Positions 42,220-51,427 of a DNA stretch of 64,000 bases are shown in pieces. The translations under genes were made by a program, and so were the position numbers. The notes under the pieces are model-generated. The model was not told the origin of the DNA and searched no databases. It saw only the letters and a program-made list of their open reading frames with translations. Numbering within the stretch: the stretch's first letter is position 1; the number at the start of each line of letters is the position of its first letter. Origin of the DNA: Caldithrix sp. (GTDB taxonomy: Bacteria; Zhuqueibacterota; Zhuqueibacteria; Thermofontimicrobiales; Sulfurfontimicrobiaceae); NCBI GenBank assembly GCA_020722815.1, contig DYKB01000030.1, positions 1 through 64,000 on the forward strand. Reading direction: 5' to 3'.

Positions 42220-44147
42220 AATTCATGATGAATCTATTTAAGGAAATTTCGCAAATTCATGCAAAATTAAGCATTTTACTGCTCCTGATTCCAATTTTGC
42301 TGTTTTCACAGCCGATAAAAAGCTTCCGGGCTGTTAAAATTACCAATGTCGACAGTGATGTGATGTTTTCCGACGAAAAAAGCGCCGAAGCGATGAACTA
42401 TCTGGCGTCAATCGGCATCGATGTCATTTTGCCGGTGGTCTGGAATGGCTCCGGAGCCGATGGTGTTTATACCCTTTACCCGAGTAAATTGATGGAACGC
42501 CTTTTTGGCCGGGCCATGCATCCGGCTTTTCCAACTGCCCGTGATCCTTTAAAACGCATCATCATTGAAGCCCATCGAAATGGCATGGAAGTGCTGCCTT
42601 GGTTTGAAATGGGATTTTCGACATCCTATTCGCAACATGGCGGGCATATTATCAAAAAATTTCCGCAATGGGCATTAAAAGATAAAAATGGAAAACTGGT
42701 GGTCAAAAATGGCTTTGACTGGATGTCTGCGATTAATCCGGAGGTCCAGCAATTTATCATCGCATTGGCAACAGAAGTGATTGATAATTATGATGTTGAC
42801 GGCATTGAATTTTCAGATCGAATTCCGGCTTTGCCCGTAGAAGGCGGCTATGATGATGCCACCGTCGCAATTTATAAAGCCGAAAACAACAATGCCGCTC
42901 CCCCACTCAATTATACCGACCCCGCCTGGATGCGTTGGCGGGCTGATAAATTGAATCAATTCATGAAAAATGCACGCGACTCGGTGAAACTTCGCAGCGA
43001 ACATCTTGTTTTCTCTTCGAGTCCCAGTGTTTATCCCTGGTCATATCAGGAGTATTTACAGGATTCCAAAACCTGGATCGATGAAAAACTGGTAGATAAT
43101 ATCATTCCGCAAGTTTATCGTTATAATTTGAGTGATTATGTTTTTGAACTCAATAAATCGCTTGGTTATGTTCCATCAAATATGCGGGAATATTTTTACG
43201 CCGGCATGCTCATCAAAAGTGGCAGCTATGTAATTTCGCCGGATTTTTTATTAAAAGCCATGCAGGCGAATCGTGACCGGGGCGTCACCGGCGAGGCCTT
43301 TTTCTTCTATGAAGGGCGGCGAGCTAACAACAATTTATTAGGTGATACTTTAAAAGCCACCTATTATGCGCAACCGGCTTTCAATCCGCATCGCAATGAT
43401 GCCGACTGGCGACCCAAACCACAGATTATCAATGAAAATGATCCCGATGTCACTGTCACTGGTAAGTGGGATGTATCGGAAATTGCCGGCTTCAAACCGA
43501 AAATTCTGATTAAAAAGGACAGCGAATATGGTTCAACTACTTATACTTTTCAGATCCCGGCAAGTGGTTGGTATGATGTTTTCGCCTATATTGTCACCGG
43601 TCCCCTGGCGACCGATCAGGCGCATTACACAATCTACGCTGAAAATGATTCATCTGAGATCTGGCTAAACCAGAAAGATTATTATCTTCGCGGCTGGCAG
43701 CCATTAAAAACGGTTTATCTATCCAGTGGCCGTCAAAAAGTTATAAAACTTGACAACAAAAATGTACCGGCCGGCGCGTATGTGGTGGCGGATGCCGCTA
43801 TGGTGATGATTAATCGCAAACTCTCTCCAGAAGTCAATTTTATGGGGATTGCTGCCGGTAAAAATGAAGTTCATCCGGCGCCGGAATCCTTTGAATTATT
43901 ACAAAATTATCCAAATCCATTCAATGCGGTAACCAAAATCAGCTACATGGTATTTATCGGGCAATTTATCAGCCTGAAACTATACGATTTGGCTGGCCGG
44001 GAGATCATGGTACTGGCGAATGCAAATCATAAACCCGGAAAATATGAATTTTTATTGAAAGCCGATGACCTGCCAAGCGGTCTCTATGTATATCAGCTCA
44101 AATCGGGTGATTTTTTGCAATCAAAAAAGTTAATTTTGTTAAAATAA
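42207..44147 (+). CDS. GHL10-like glycoside hydrolase with golvesin-like module and T9SS C-terminal domain
   Basis: SFRAVKITNVDSDVMFSDEKSAEAMNYLASIGIDVILPVVWNGS; DVDGIEFSDRIPALP; LLQNYPNPFNAVT. Confidence 0.85.
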   Translation: MENLKFMMNLFKEISQIHAKLSILLLLIPILLFSQPIKSFRAVKITNVDSDVMFSDEKSAEAMNYLASIGIDVILPVVWNGSGADGVYTLYPSKLMERLFGRAMHPAFPTARDPLKRIIIEAHRNGMEVLPWFEMGFSTSYSQHGGHIIKKFPQWALKDKNGKLVVKNGFDWMSAINPEVQQFIIALATEVIDNYDVDGIEFSDRIPALPVEGGYDDATVAIYKAENNNAAPPLNYTDPAWMRWRADKLNQFMKNARDSVKLRSEHLVFSSSPSVYPWSYQEYLQDSKTWIDEKLVDNIIPQVYRYNLSDYVFELNKSLGYVPSNMREYFYAGMLIKSGSYVISPDFLLKAMQANRDRGVTGEAFFFYEGRRANNNLLGDTLKATYYAQPAFNPHRNDADWRPKPQIINENDPDVTVTGKWDVSEIAGFKPKILIKKDSEYGSTTYTFQIPASGWYDVFAYIVTGPLATDQAHYTIYAENDSSEIWLNQKDYYLRGWQPLKTVYLSSGRQKVIKLDNKNVPAGAYVVADAAMVMINRKLSPEVNFMGIAAGKNEVHPAPESFELLQNYPNPFNAVTKISYMVFIGQFISLKLYDLAGREIMVLANANHKPGKYEFLLKADDLPSGLYVYQLKSGDFLQSKKLILLK

Positions 44148-44150
44148 TTT

Positions 44151-44310
44151 CACTACTGTATACTCTTTAATTAAGCAAAACTTACCCTCACCCTAACCTT
44201 CGCGAGGGAATAGCTACGCCCTCTCCCTCTGGGAGAGGGTTTGAGGTGAGGGCATTGAGCGTGTTCTAAAAGTGAATTATTTAAAGCAATACAAAAAGTG
44301 TACGCACGAG
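44151..44310. repeat. Family A element
   Basis: cactactgtatactctttaattaagcaaa ... caaaaagtgtacgcacgag; ccctcaccctaacc...cgagggaatagctacgccctctccctctgggagagggtttgaggtgaggg. Confidence 0.75.
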
Positions 44311-44382
44311 AAAAAATAATTGAACCTTAATTCAAAATCAAAGTTTATATGAAAATTACAAATCAACCAAAGTGGGCGAACC

Positions 44383-45552
44383 ATGAACAAAGACTTTCAT
44401 AAACTGGCAGTGCTTTATCGGAATGAACTGCTAAACAATGTCATTCCGTTCTGGGAAAAATATTCTATCGATCAGGATTTGGGCGGCTTTTTTACCTGTC
44501 TCGACCGGCAGGGAAACGTATTTGATACGGATAAATTTATCTGGCTACAGGCGCGTCAGGTCTGGATGTTTTCCATGCTTTACAATCGCCTGGAAAAACG
44601 AAGTCGTTGGCTGGACATTGCGCGGCATGGGGCAGCTTTCCTGCAAAAAAATGGCAGAGATCAGGCCGGGAATTGGTATTTCTCCCTGGCGTAGGATGGC
44701 CGGCCGCTGGTGCAGCCCTATAATATCTTTTCCGATTGTTTCGCGGCCATGGCTTTCAGTCAGTTTGCATTAGCTACCAGCGATGAAGAAGCCAAACAGA
44801 TAGCCGAACAAACCTATTTTAATATTCTTCGCCGGCAGGAGAATCCCAAAGGACCGTATAATAAAACCTTTCCAGGCACCCGTCCACTGATTTCTTTAGC
44901 GCTGCCGATGATTCTGGCCAACCTTACCGTTGAACTGGAATGGATGCTGAGCGCTGAAGTGGTGAAACAGACCATCGATGGTTGTATTCAGGTGCTCTTT
45001 ACAAAATTTCTCCATCCGGAAAAACAAATTTTACAGGAAAATGTTTCACCAGATGGCAAATTGGTTGATTGTTTTGAAGGGAGAGTGATTAATCCTGGAC
45101 ATGGTATTGAGGCGATGGGTTTTATCATGGATATTGCTGAACGACGGGGAGATTCGAAACTGATTCAGAAATCAATTGACGTGATATTAAATACGCTTGA
45201 TTATGGTTGGGATGATTTGCATCGTGGCATTCTTTATTTTTTGGATATTAAAGGAAAGCCGCCGCAACAACTCGAATGGGATCAGAAACTCTGGTGGGTG
45301 CATCTGGAGACGCTGGTTTCGCTGGCGATTGGATATCGGCTGACAAACAGAGCGGAAGTCTGGGAATGGTACGAAAAAGTCCATGAATACACCTGGCAGC
45401 ATTTCCCGGATCCGACTTATGGCGAATGGTTTGGCTATTTAGACCGTCAGGGAAAGATTTTGCTGCCCCTCAAAGGCGGAAAATGGAAAGGCTGCTTCCA
45501 TGTACCGCGTGGATTGTATACCTGTATGCGACAGTTTGAAAAATTGAGTTGA
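44383..45552 (+). pseudogene. N-acylglucosamine 2-epimerase (AGE/RnBP) family, interrupted by one in-frame TAG
   Basis: [48 protein letters not shown]...[34 protein letters not shown] at 44692, same frame either side. Confidence 0.88.
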
Positions 45553-45623
45553 TGGGCTGCTGGCGGTTGGCTACTGGCTTTTGGCTACTGGCTTTTGGCT
45601 TTTGGCTTTTGGCTTTTGGCTAC
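45553..45623. repeat. Short tandem repeat of TTTTGGC / TTGGCTACTGGC units
   Basis: ggttggctactggcttttggctactggcttttggcttttggcttttggcttttggctac. Confidence 0.85.
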
Positions 45624-45722
45624 AGAAATGAATTTTAAATTACGGCTGAATTTGGTTTTCGTTTTTTTTTATGGCGGCTTCATTCTGTGGCCAGTCATTA
45701 ATTTTTGAATTGAGGAATAAAA

Positions 45723-46640
45723 ATGCTTTCGATTACCGGTACTTTTTTGGATGAAATAACTCATGACATTCCCGCTCAGAACTGGGGTGCGGCTGAATGG
45801 GCGAAAGATTTCGATGCGATGCAAGCGATTGGCATCGATACCGTTATTCTGATCCGGGCGGGTTATCAACAATATGCTACTTTCCCCTCAAAAATTCTGC
45901 GCGAAAAAGTACGCAGCTTTCCGGTTTATCAGGATCTGGTTGATCTTTTTCTTTCCCAGGCGGAACGTTGCGGCATGATATTCTATTTTGGGACTTATGA
46001 TTCCGGTGATTACTGGCAAAATGGAAATTATGAGAAAGAAGCGGACATTAACCGTGCATTTTGTGATGAATTTATAGAAAAATATGGTCATCGGAAGGCA
46101 TTTGGCGGATGGTATATCAGTCATGAAATCAGTGTTTATAACAATGGCATGATGAAAGTCTATGAAACGCTGGCCAATCATCTGCGAAATTTAAAAAAAG
46201 TGCCCATTTTAATTTCTCCCTACATAAAGGGTGTTAAACAATTTGGTTCGGAAGCGATTTCTTTGGAGCAGCATCAAAAAGAGTGGGCATCGGTATTCGC
46301 CCGTCTCGAAGGTCTGGTGGATATTGTCGCCTTTCAGGATGGGAATGTGCCATTGGAAGTGCTTGGGGATTATCTGGAGATTAATAAAAAACTGGCTGAC
46401 CGGCATCATATCCGAAGCTGGAGCAATGTGGAATCATTCGATCGGGATATGCCCATCAAATTCCCGCCCATTGATTTTCGCAAATTGCGTTATAAAATGG
46501 AACAGGCCGCGTCCAGTCAGGTGGAAAAATTGATTACCTTTGAATTTTCACATTTCATGAGTCCGAATTCGATTTATCACTCGGCGCATCATTTATATCG
46601 GCGATATTGTGATTGGTTGCAGACAACGAGTAAACTTTAA
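45723..46640 (+). CDS. DUF4434-like putative glycoside hydrolase
   Basis: LSITGTFLDEITHDIPAQNWGAAEWAKDFDAMQAIGIDTVILIRAGYQQYATFPSKIL; FGGWYISHEIS. Confidence 0.8.
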   Translation: MLSITGTFLDEITHDIPAQNWGAAEWAKDFDAMQAIGIDTVILIRAGYQQYATFPSKILREKVRSFPVYQDLVDLFLSQAERCGMIFYFGTYDSGDYWQNGNYEKEADINRAFCDEFIEKYGHRKAFGGWYISHEISVYNNGMMKVYETLANHLRNLKKVPILISPYIKGVKQFGSEAISLEQHQKEWASVFARLEGLVDIVAFQDGNVPLEVLGDYLEINKKLADRHHIRSWSNVESFDRDMPIKFPPIDFRKLRYKMEQAASSQVEKLITFEFSHFMSPNSIYHSAHHLYRRYCDWLQTTSKL

Positions 46641-46742
46641 GATTCGTTTTTGAAGCTGGATATTTTTTAAATCCTTAAAATTACTGTCATATAAGAATCG
46701 TAAAATTTTTTAATTTGCGAAGCTAATCAGACGATGACGTTA

Positions 46743-47648
46743 TCAAAATAATTCAAGTTGATTTTGAATCTCTGCAAGCCTTTCTCTGGCTAATTTAATA
46801 TATTCAGGATCAATATCATATCCAATGAAATTTCGTTCGTTTTTGAATGCCATAATGCATGTGGTTCCACTTCCTAAAAATGGATCCAAAATTATATCAT
46901 TCTTAAATGAATACAATTGTATAAGTCTATGAGGCAATTCATCTGGAAATGGTGCTGGGTGTCCGATTTTTTTGGCTGAAACTGCTGGAAAATTCCACAC
47001 ACTTTTTGTCCATTCTAAAAATTCTTCTCGCTTAATTGTACTTTCTTTTTCATTCTTTTCTCTTGTAAATGTACCTTTAGAAAAAACAAGTATGTATTCA
47101 TGAATATCACGGAGAACAGGATTTGCAGCCGAAAGCCAACTTCCCCATGCTGTGGAGGGACTCGCACTTGCACCTTTATTCCAAACAATTTCTCCCCGCA
47201 TGAGAAAGCCAATTTTTTCCATATCTTCAATAAAATAACTATGTAATGGTATATATGGCTTTCTGCCAAGATTGGCGATATTTATACAAGCCCGGCCTCC
47301 AGGTACTAAAACTCGGTATGTTTCCTGCCATACTTTTTTTAATAAATTGCGATATTCTATTAAAGTTAAATTATTATCGTATTCCTTCGTTGCATTATAT
47401 GGTGGGGATGTAATCATCAAATGGATTGAATTATCTGGTAATTCCTCCATGTTTTCACTGGATTTACAGTAAATTTTATTCAATTTATCCTCAGGTACTA
47501 AATTTTCACAATAAACGATCTCCTCTCCTCTATTTAGTCCTTCATACAATCTACTTCCGTAGAATTTACTAGAATCATGATTTATTCTCCCCGGTGTACC
47601 AAATGAACTCGTAACAGTTCCCATTTGTCTTGTTACAGAATTTGCCAT
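46743..47648 (-). CDS. Type II beta-class DNA methyltransferase
   Basis: TSPPYNATKEYDNN catalytic motif and DPFLGSGTTCIMAFKNERNFIGYDIDPEYIKLA SAM-binding motif. Confidence 0.92.
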   Translation of the reverse strand: MANSVTRQMGTVTSSFGTPGRINHDSSKFYGSRLYEGLNRGEEIVYCENLVPEDKLNKIYCKSSENMEELPDNSIHLMITSPPYNATKEYDNNLTLIEYRNLLKKVWQETYRVLVPGGRACINIANLGRKPYIPLHSYFIEDMEKIGFLMRGEIVWNKGASASPSTAWGSWLSAANPVLRDIHEYILVFSKGTFTREKNEKESTIKREEFLEWTKSVWNFPAVSAKKIGHPAPFPDELPHRLIQLYSFKNDIILDPFLGSGTTCIMAFKNERNFIGYDIDPEYIKLARERLAEIQNQLELF

Positions 47649-47804
47649 TAAAACCTCTTTAATGTTATCCTAACAAATCAACTTTTATAAAATTTAAGAA
47701 ATATTTAAACGATAGATTTTAAAAAGTCGACGTCTTTCCATGAAAAATTTTTATACAATTTTGCTTCAGGATTTCCACAAAATTTTCCATGGCTCCACCG
47801 AATC

Positions 47805-48749
47805 TCAATATGGAATTTTAAAATACCGTGATAAAGACTCAGCTTTTCGTTTGTATTCAAAAATTAAATTAACGACACTCTGTTTACGTGTTAAATCTGG
47901 TTGTGCAGATATATTGACAACTTGCCATTCCTTTTTCCATTGAGTTAAATCAGGAATTAATACTGCAAATATTTCATTTCGATCTAATCCACAAGTAATA
48001 TATTCAACATTATTTAATCGAAAAAACGATTTAATTATATTTTCTAAAACAGCAGTACGTCTTTTACTCTGTATCGATTTTGAAAGGTTTGTATTAAAAA
48101 TTTCAGCCGATTTTTTAGCTACATCATGGCACAGCTGATGGTATAAATGTTCAAAATTAGATGCGTCTTCATCAGAAAAATTTTGAATACAATTTTGAAT
48201 CATTTTTCGAGTCTGTTTTGAACTCTCTTTTTCAAACCCAAGAATCGAATGAGGTATTTCTATAGATATTTTACTCTTTAAAAATTGGTAGAGTTTCTGA
48301 AGGTGCTCAATTGATTGTTCCAAATACCAATTTGTCGAATCTTTTGATGCGACATTACCTGAAGGTAGACTGATAAATAAATGAGGTGGTGACGCGTTTA
48401 TAATAACATTACTGTTTGCTTTAATTGAAATTGGGGTATTTGCAACTAACAAGTCTTTTGACGCTGTAGTCGTAATTGCCTGTCTTTCAGGACCAAGCCA
48501 AAACAAATTTGAGATAGAATTAAATAAACCATAATTTTAACGTAATTTTTTACCAACTTTCACCATTTTATAAAATAAAGCTTGCTCTTTATTTATAAAT
48601 TCTATCCTGTAACGATTATATTTTTCATAAGGTAATGTGTTATTAAATAAAAAATCAAGCTGTTGTGAATCTAAATTACTCGGATTTTCTATCCCTAAAA
48701 TCCCAAAAGCTAATGATAATTCAGAACCTTCAGTCTTAACACTTGGCAT
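47805..48749 (-). pseudogene. Putative type II restriction endonuclease interrupted by one in-frame TAA
   Basis: Adjacent to the methyltransferase; GKKLR*NYGLFNSISNLFWLGPERQAITTTASKDLLVANTPISIKANSNVIINASPP (PD-(D/E)xK-like D...SIK); stop at 48537-48539, same frame either side. Confidence 0.7.
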
Positions 48750-48910
48750 ATGACCACGTTTTTCCGACGGTTTATGAATTAATTATATTGTTTAAACATT
48801 ATTCAATCGAGAAGTTCCTTGATTCTAAAAATTTTTCATAAATACCAGTTTAGAATCCATCATATTTTACCAAAAAAATTATAGGATTATCTGGAATTTA
48901 GTTTTCTTAA

Positions 48911-49954
48911 TCAAAAATCCTCCCCACTCTGCGGCACCCAAACCCGCTGTCCCGTCGGTGCGGAACGATGCACCGCTTCGGTAAATGCCATATAGCGTAA
49001 ACCTTCAAAAAATGACGTCAGAACGACTTCTTTATGATTTCGAATGGAGTTGATAAAATCGGCTTCTACCTGCCAGCCCTGTTTCTCATTTTCTGGAATA
49101 TTTACCAATTCAAGAGCGGTTTGTCCATGCGAGGCCATATAAAGCTGTTTTTCTTTGCGATTAAAAAAGAGAGTGGCTTCGCTGCCAAAAATATAAAATC
49201 CAGATCGGGGGCCATAAGCCGTGTGGGGACTTAAATTCAGATTAAACATAACGCCACCGGGAAATTCACCCTGAACCGAAAGATAATCCGGAATAGAAAC
49301 CGTAACCTCATAACTCCCCTCTTTAAGCCGGGGTAAAAAAACATGACTATGTGCCTGAACCCATTGTACATGCCCCACCCACCTGGCTAAGGCTTCATAA
49401 TAAATTCCCATCGCCATTGTATTCAATCCGCTATATTTGCGATCATTGCGCCAATGCAAAAGCGCTGCTTTCGGAAGAAATGAGCCAAAATCATCAACGC
49501 GAACAGCCAGTAATTTTCCCAATTGACCTGATGAAATGATTCGTTTAATGGTTAAATCAACTTCCAGTGTATAGGGTGACGGAACAACTTGCGCTACCAG
49601 TTCCGGGTGGTCCAGGTGGGCGAAATACATACTTTGCGCTTCCGCATAATTCATGCACATTCGCGCTTCGGTTAATACATGCTTGCCATTTTCGAGCGCA
49701 TACAAGGTAATTGGCGCATGCATATAAGGCCAGGTTCCGATGAGAATGGCATCAATATCCGGATTTTCTACCAATTCCTGCCAATGCGCATAAACTTCTG
49801 GAATAGAAAATTCAGCCGCAACTTTTTTAGAAGATTCCAGCGTTCGATTGGCGACAGCCTGAATTTCCACACCTTCAATGGCCTTAAATTTTGGGATATG
49901 TTTTTCACGCGTATTCTTACCCGCCCCTATTATTCCAATTCGAATTAATTTCAT
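48911..49954 (-). CDS. Gfo/Idh/MocA family oxidoreductase
   Basis: IRIGIIGAGKNTREKHIPKFKAIEGVEIQAVANRTLESSKKVA; ALENGKHVLTEARMCMNYAEA. Confidence 0.92.
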   Translation of the reverse strand: MKLIRIGIIGAGKNTREKHIPKFKAIEGVEIQAVANRTLESSKKVAAEFSIPEVYAHWQELVENPDIDAILIGTWPYMHAPITLYALENGKHVLTEARMCMNYAEAQSMYFAHLDHPELVAQVVPSPYTLEVDLTIKRIISSGQLGKLLAVRVDDFGSFLPKAALLHWRNDRKYSGLNTMAMGIYYEALARWVGHVQWVQAHSHVFLPRLKEGSYEVTVSIPDYLSVQGEFPGGVMFNLNLSPHTAYGPRSGFYIFGSEATLFFNRKEKQLYMASHGQTALELVNIPENEKQGWQVEADFINSIRNHKEVVLTSFFEGLRYMAFTEAVHRSAPTGQRVWVPQSGEDF

Positions 49955-50052
49955 AAAATTGCTTTCTTTAATTTCAGCTTCATTATTTGTTAAATGAGAA
50001 CCCCTCGCTAATTTTCATCAACGAGGGGAACTCTTTTTATGCAAAAAATTAG

Positions 50053-51054
50053 TTATTCGTTAAAAGCCGCATCAAAAGCGATTGTTGAAGGTGTAAAATC
50101 CACCTGTTTTACAAAGGCACAGGCTTCTTCAGCACCTTGTTCGCGCTCCATGCCGGAATCTTCCCATTCCACCGACAATGGTCCCTGATAATTGGCATGA
50201 TTGAGAGCCCGGATAATCGATTCAAAATCCACATCACCACGGCCAGGTGACCGAAAATCCCAGCCACGACGCGGATCACCGAAGTTGAGATGGGAGGCGA
50301 GAATGCTCGATTCTCCATCCAGTGTTACGGCAGCATCTTTCATGTGAACATGAAAAATACGATTTGGGAATGTCTTGATAAATTTAGCGGGATCAATCCC
50401 CTGCCATTGCAAATGGCTGGGATCAAAATTAAAACCAAAGGCTGGATGATTATCGATCGCTTTAAGCGCCCGATGTGAAGTAACAATATCAAAGGCTATT
50501 TCCGTTGGATGAACCTCTAACCCAAATTTCACCCCGTTTTTCTGAAATTCATCCATAATTGGTTTCCACTTTTCAGCAAAAAATTGGAAGCCTTCTTCGA
50601 TCACACTGAAATCATAAGGTGGAAAGGAATACAGCAGATGCCAGATTGATGAGCCGGTAAATCCGTTCACAACCTTTACGCCCAATTTTTTAGCCGCCTG
50701 GGCAGCGCGCATCATCTCATCAATCGCCCATTTCCGTTTTTCTTCCGGTTTGCCCTGTAAATTCTTCGGGGCGAATCCATCGGTTCGAAAATCGTTTGGA
50801 TCACAAACCATTTGCCCCACCAGGTGATTGCTGATGGCCCAGGTTTTTAAATTATATTTTGCCAGCAATGCATGTTTTTTATCACAATATGAGGCATCCT
50901 TTAAGGCTTCAGCGATTGAGAAGTGATCGCCCCAACAGGCCAGTTCCAGCCCATCATAGCCCCATTCACTCGCTTTTTTCGCGACATCTTCAAGTTTTAA
51001 ATCCGCCCATTGTCCGGTAAAAAGCGTGACTGGTCGTTTCATTTTTTCCTCCAC
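50053..51054 (-). CDS. Sugar phosphate isomerase/epimerase (xylose isomerase-like TIM barrel)
   Basis: [74 protein letters not shown]. Confidence 0.92.
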   Translation of the reverse strand: MEEKMKRPVTLFTGQWADLKLEDVAKKASEWGYDGLELACWGDHFSIAEALKDASYCDKKHALLAKYNLKTWAISNHLVGQMVCDPNDFRTDGFAPKNLQGKPEEKRKWAIDEMMRAAQAAKKLGVKVVNGFTGSSIWHLLYSFPPYDFSVIEEGFQFFAEKWKPIMDEFQKNGVKFGLEVHPTEIAFDIVTSHRALKAIDNHPAFGFNFDPSHLQWQGIDPAKFIKTFPNRIFHVHMKDAAVTLDGESSILASHLNFGDPRRGWDFRSPGRGDVDFESIIRALNHANYQGPLSVEWEDSGMEREQGAEEACAFVKQVDFTPSTIAFDAAFNE

Positions 51055-51130
51055 GAAATTAAGTTAATTTGTTCAAATTTATGGAATTATATGAGGTTAT
51101 TTTTCCTTGTATGCTTTTATAAGAATTATT

Positions 51131-51420
51131 ATGCGTGATACGTAAAGCGTAATGCGTGATAGGTAATATATGTAATAACAAATTGATAAATAATAAGTTA
51201 TACTAATTTACGAGTATCCGTTCACAGGTGTGATAAGATAAAGGCTTCTGTCATACCCGAATGCTTTTATCAGGCATCCATTTATCTGAATAACAATGGA
51301 TTCCCGCCAAAAACAGGCGGGAATGACAGATTCGATCCCCCCTGTGAACGGTTACATTTATTATATCCTTTCTACGTATTATGCATGATGTATCACGTTT
51401 TACGCCTCACGCTTCACGCC
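51131..51420. repeat. Outer inverted repeat (atgcgtgatacgtaaagcg... / ...tatcacgttttacgcctcacgcttcacgcc) enclosing a family B element
   Basis: Arms 51131-51166 and 51373-51420; family B at 51214-51355. Confidence 0.65.
51214..51355. repeat. Family B MITE-like element
   Basis: gtatccgttcacagg ... cctgtgaacggttac; internal catacccgaatgcttttatcaggcatccat and ggattcccgccaaaaacaggcgggaatgacag. Confidence 0.88.
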
Positions 51421-51427
51421 CCCCCCA

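Noticed and set aside
46743-48749. Interpreting the R-M pair as a novel defence system
   Set aside because: Gene order and motifs fit an ordinary type II R-M pair; only the nonsense-interrupted nuclease is notable.
49995-50038. Hairpin cccctcg...cgagggg between two minus-strand genes as a terminator
   Set aside because: The stem is short with a long loop, and the T-tract follows it only on the plus strand, opposite to the adjacent genes.
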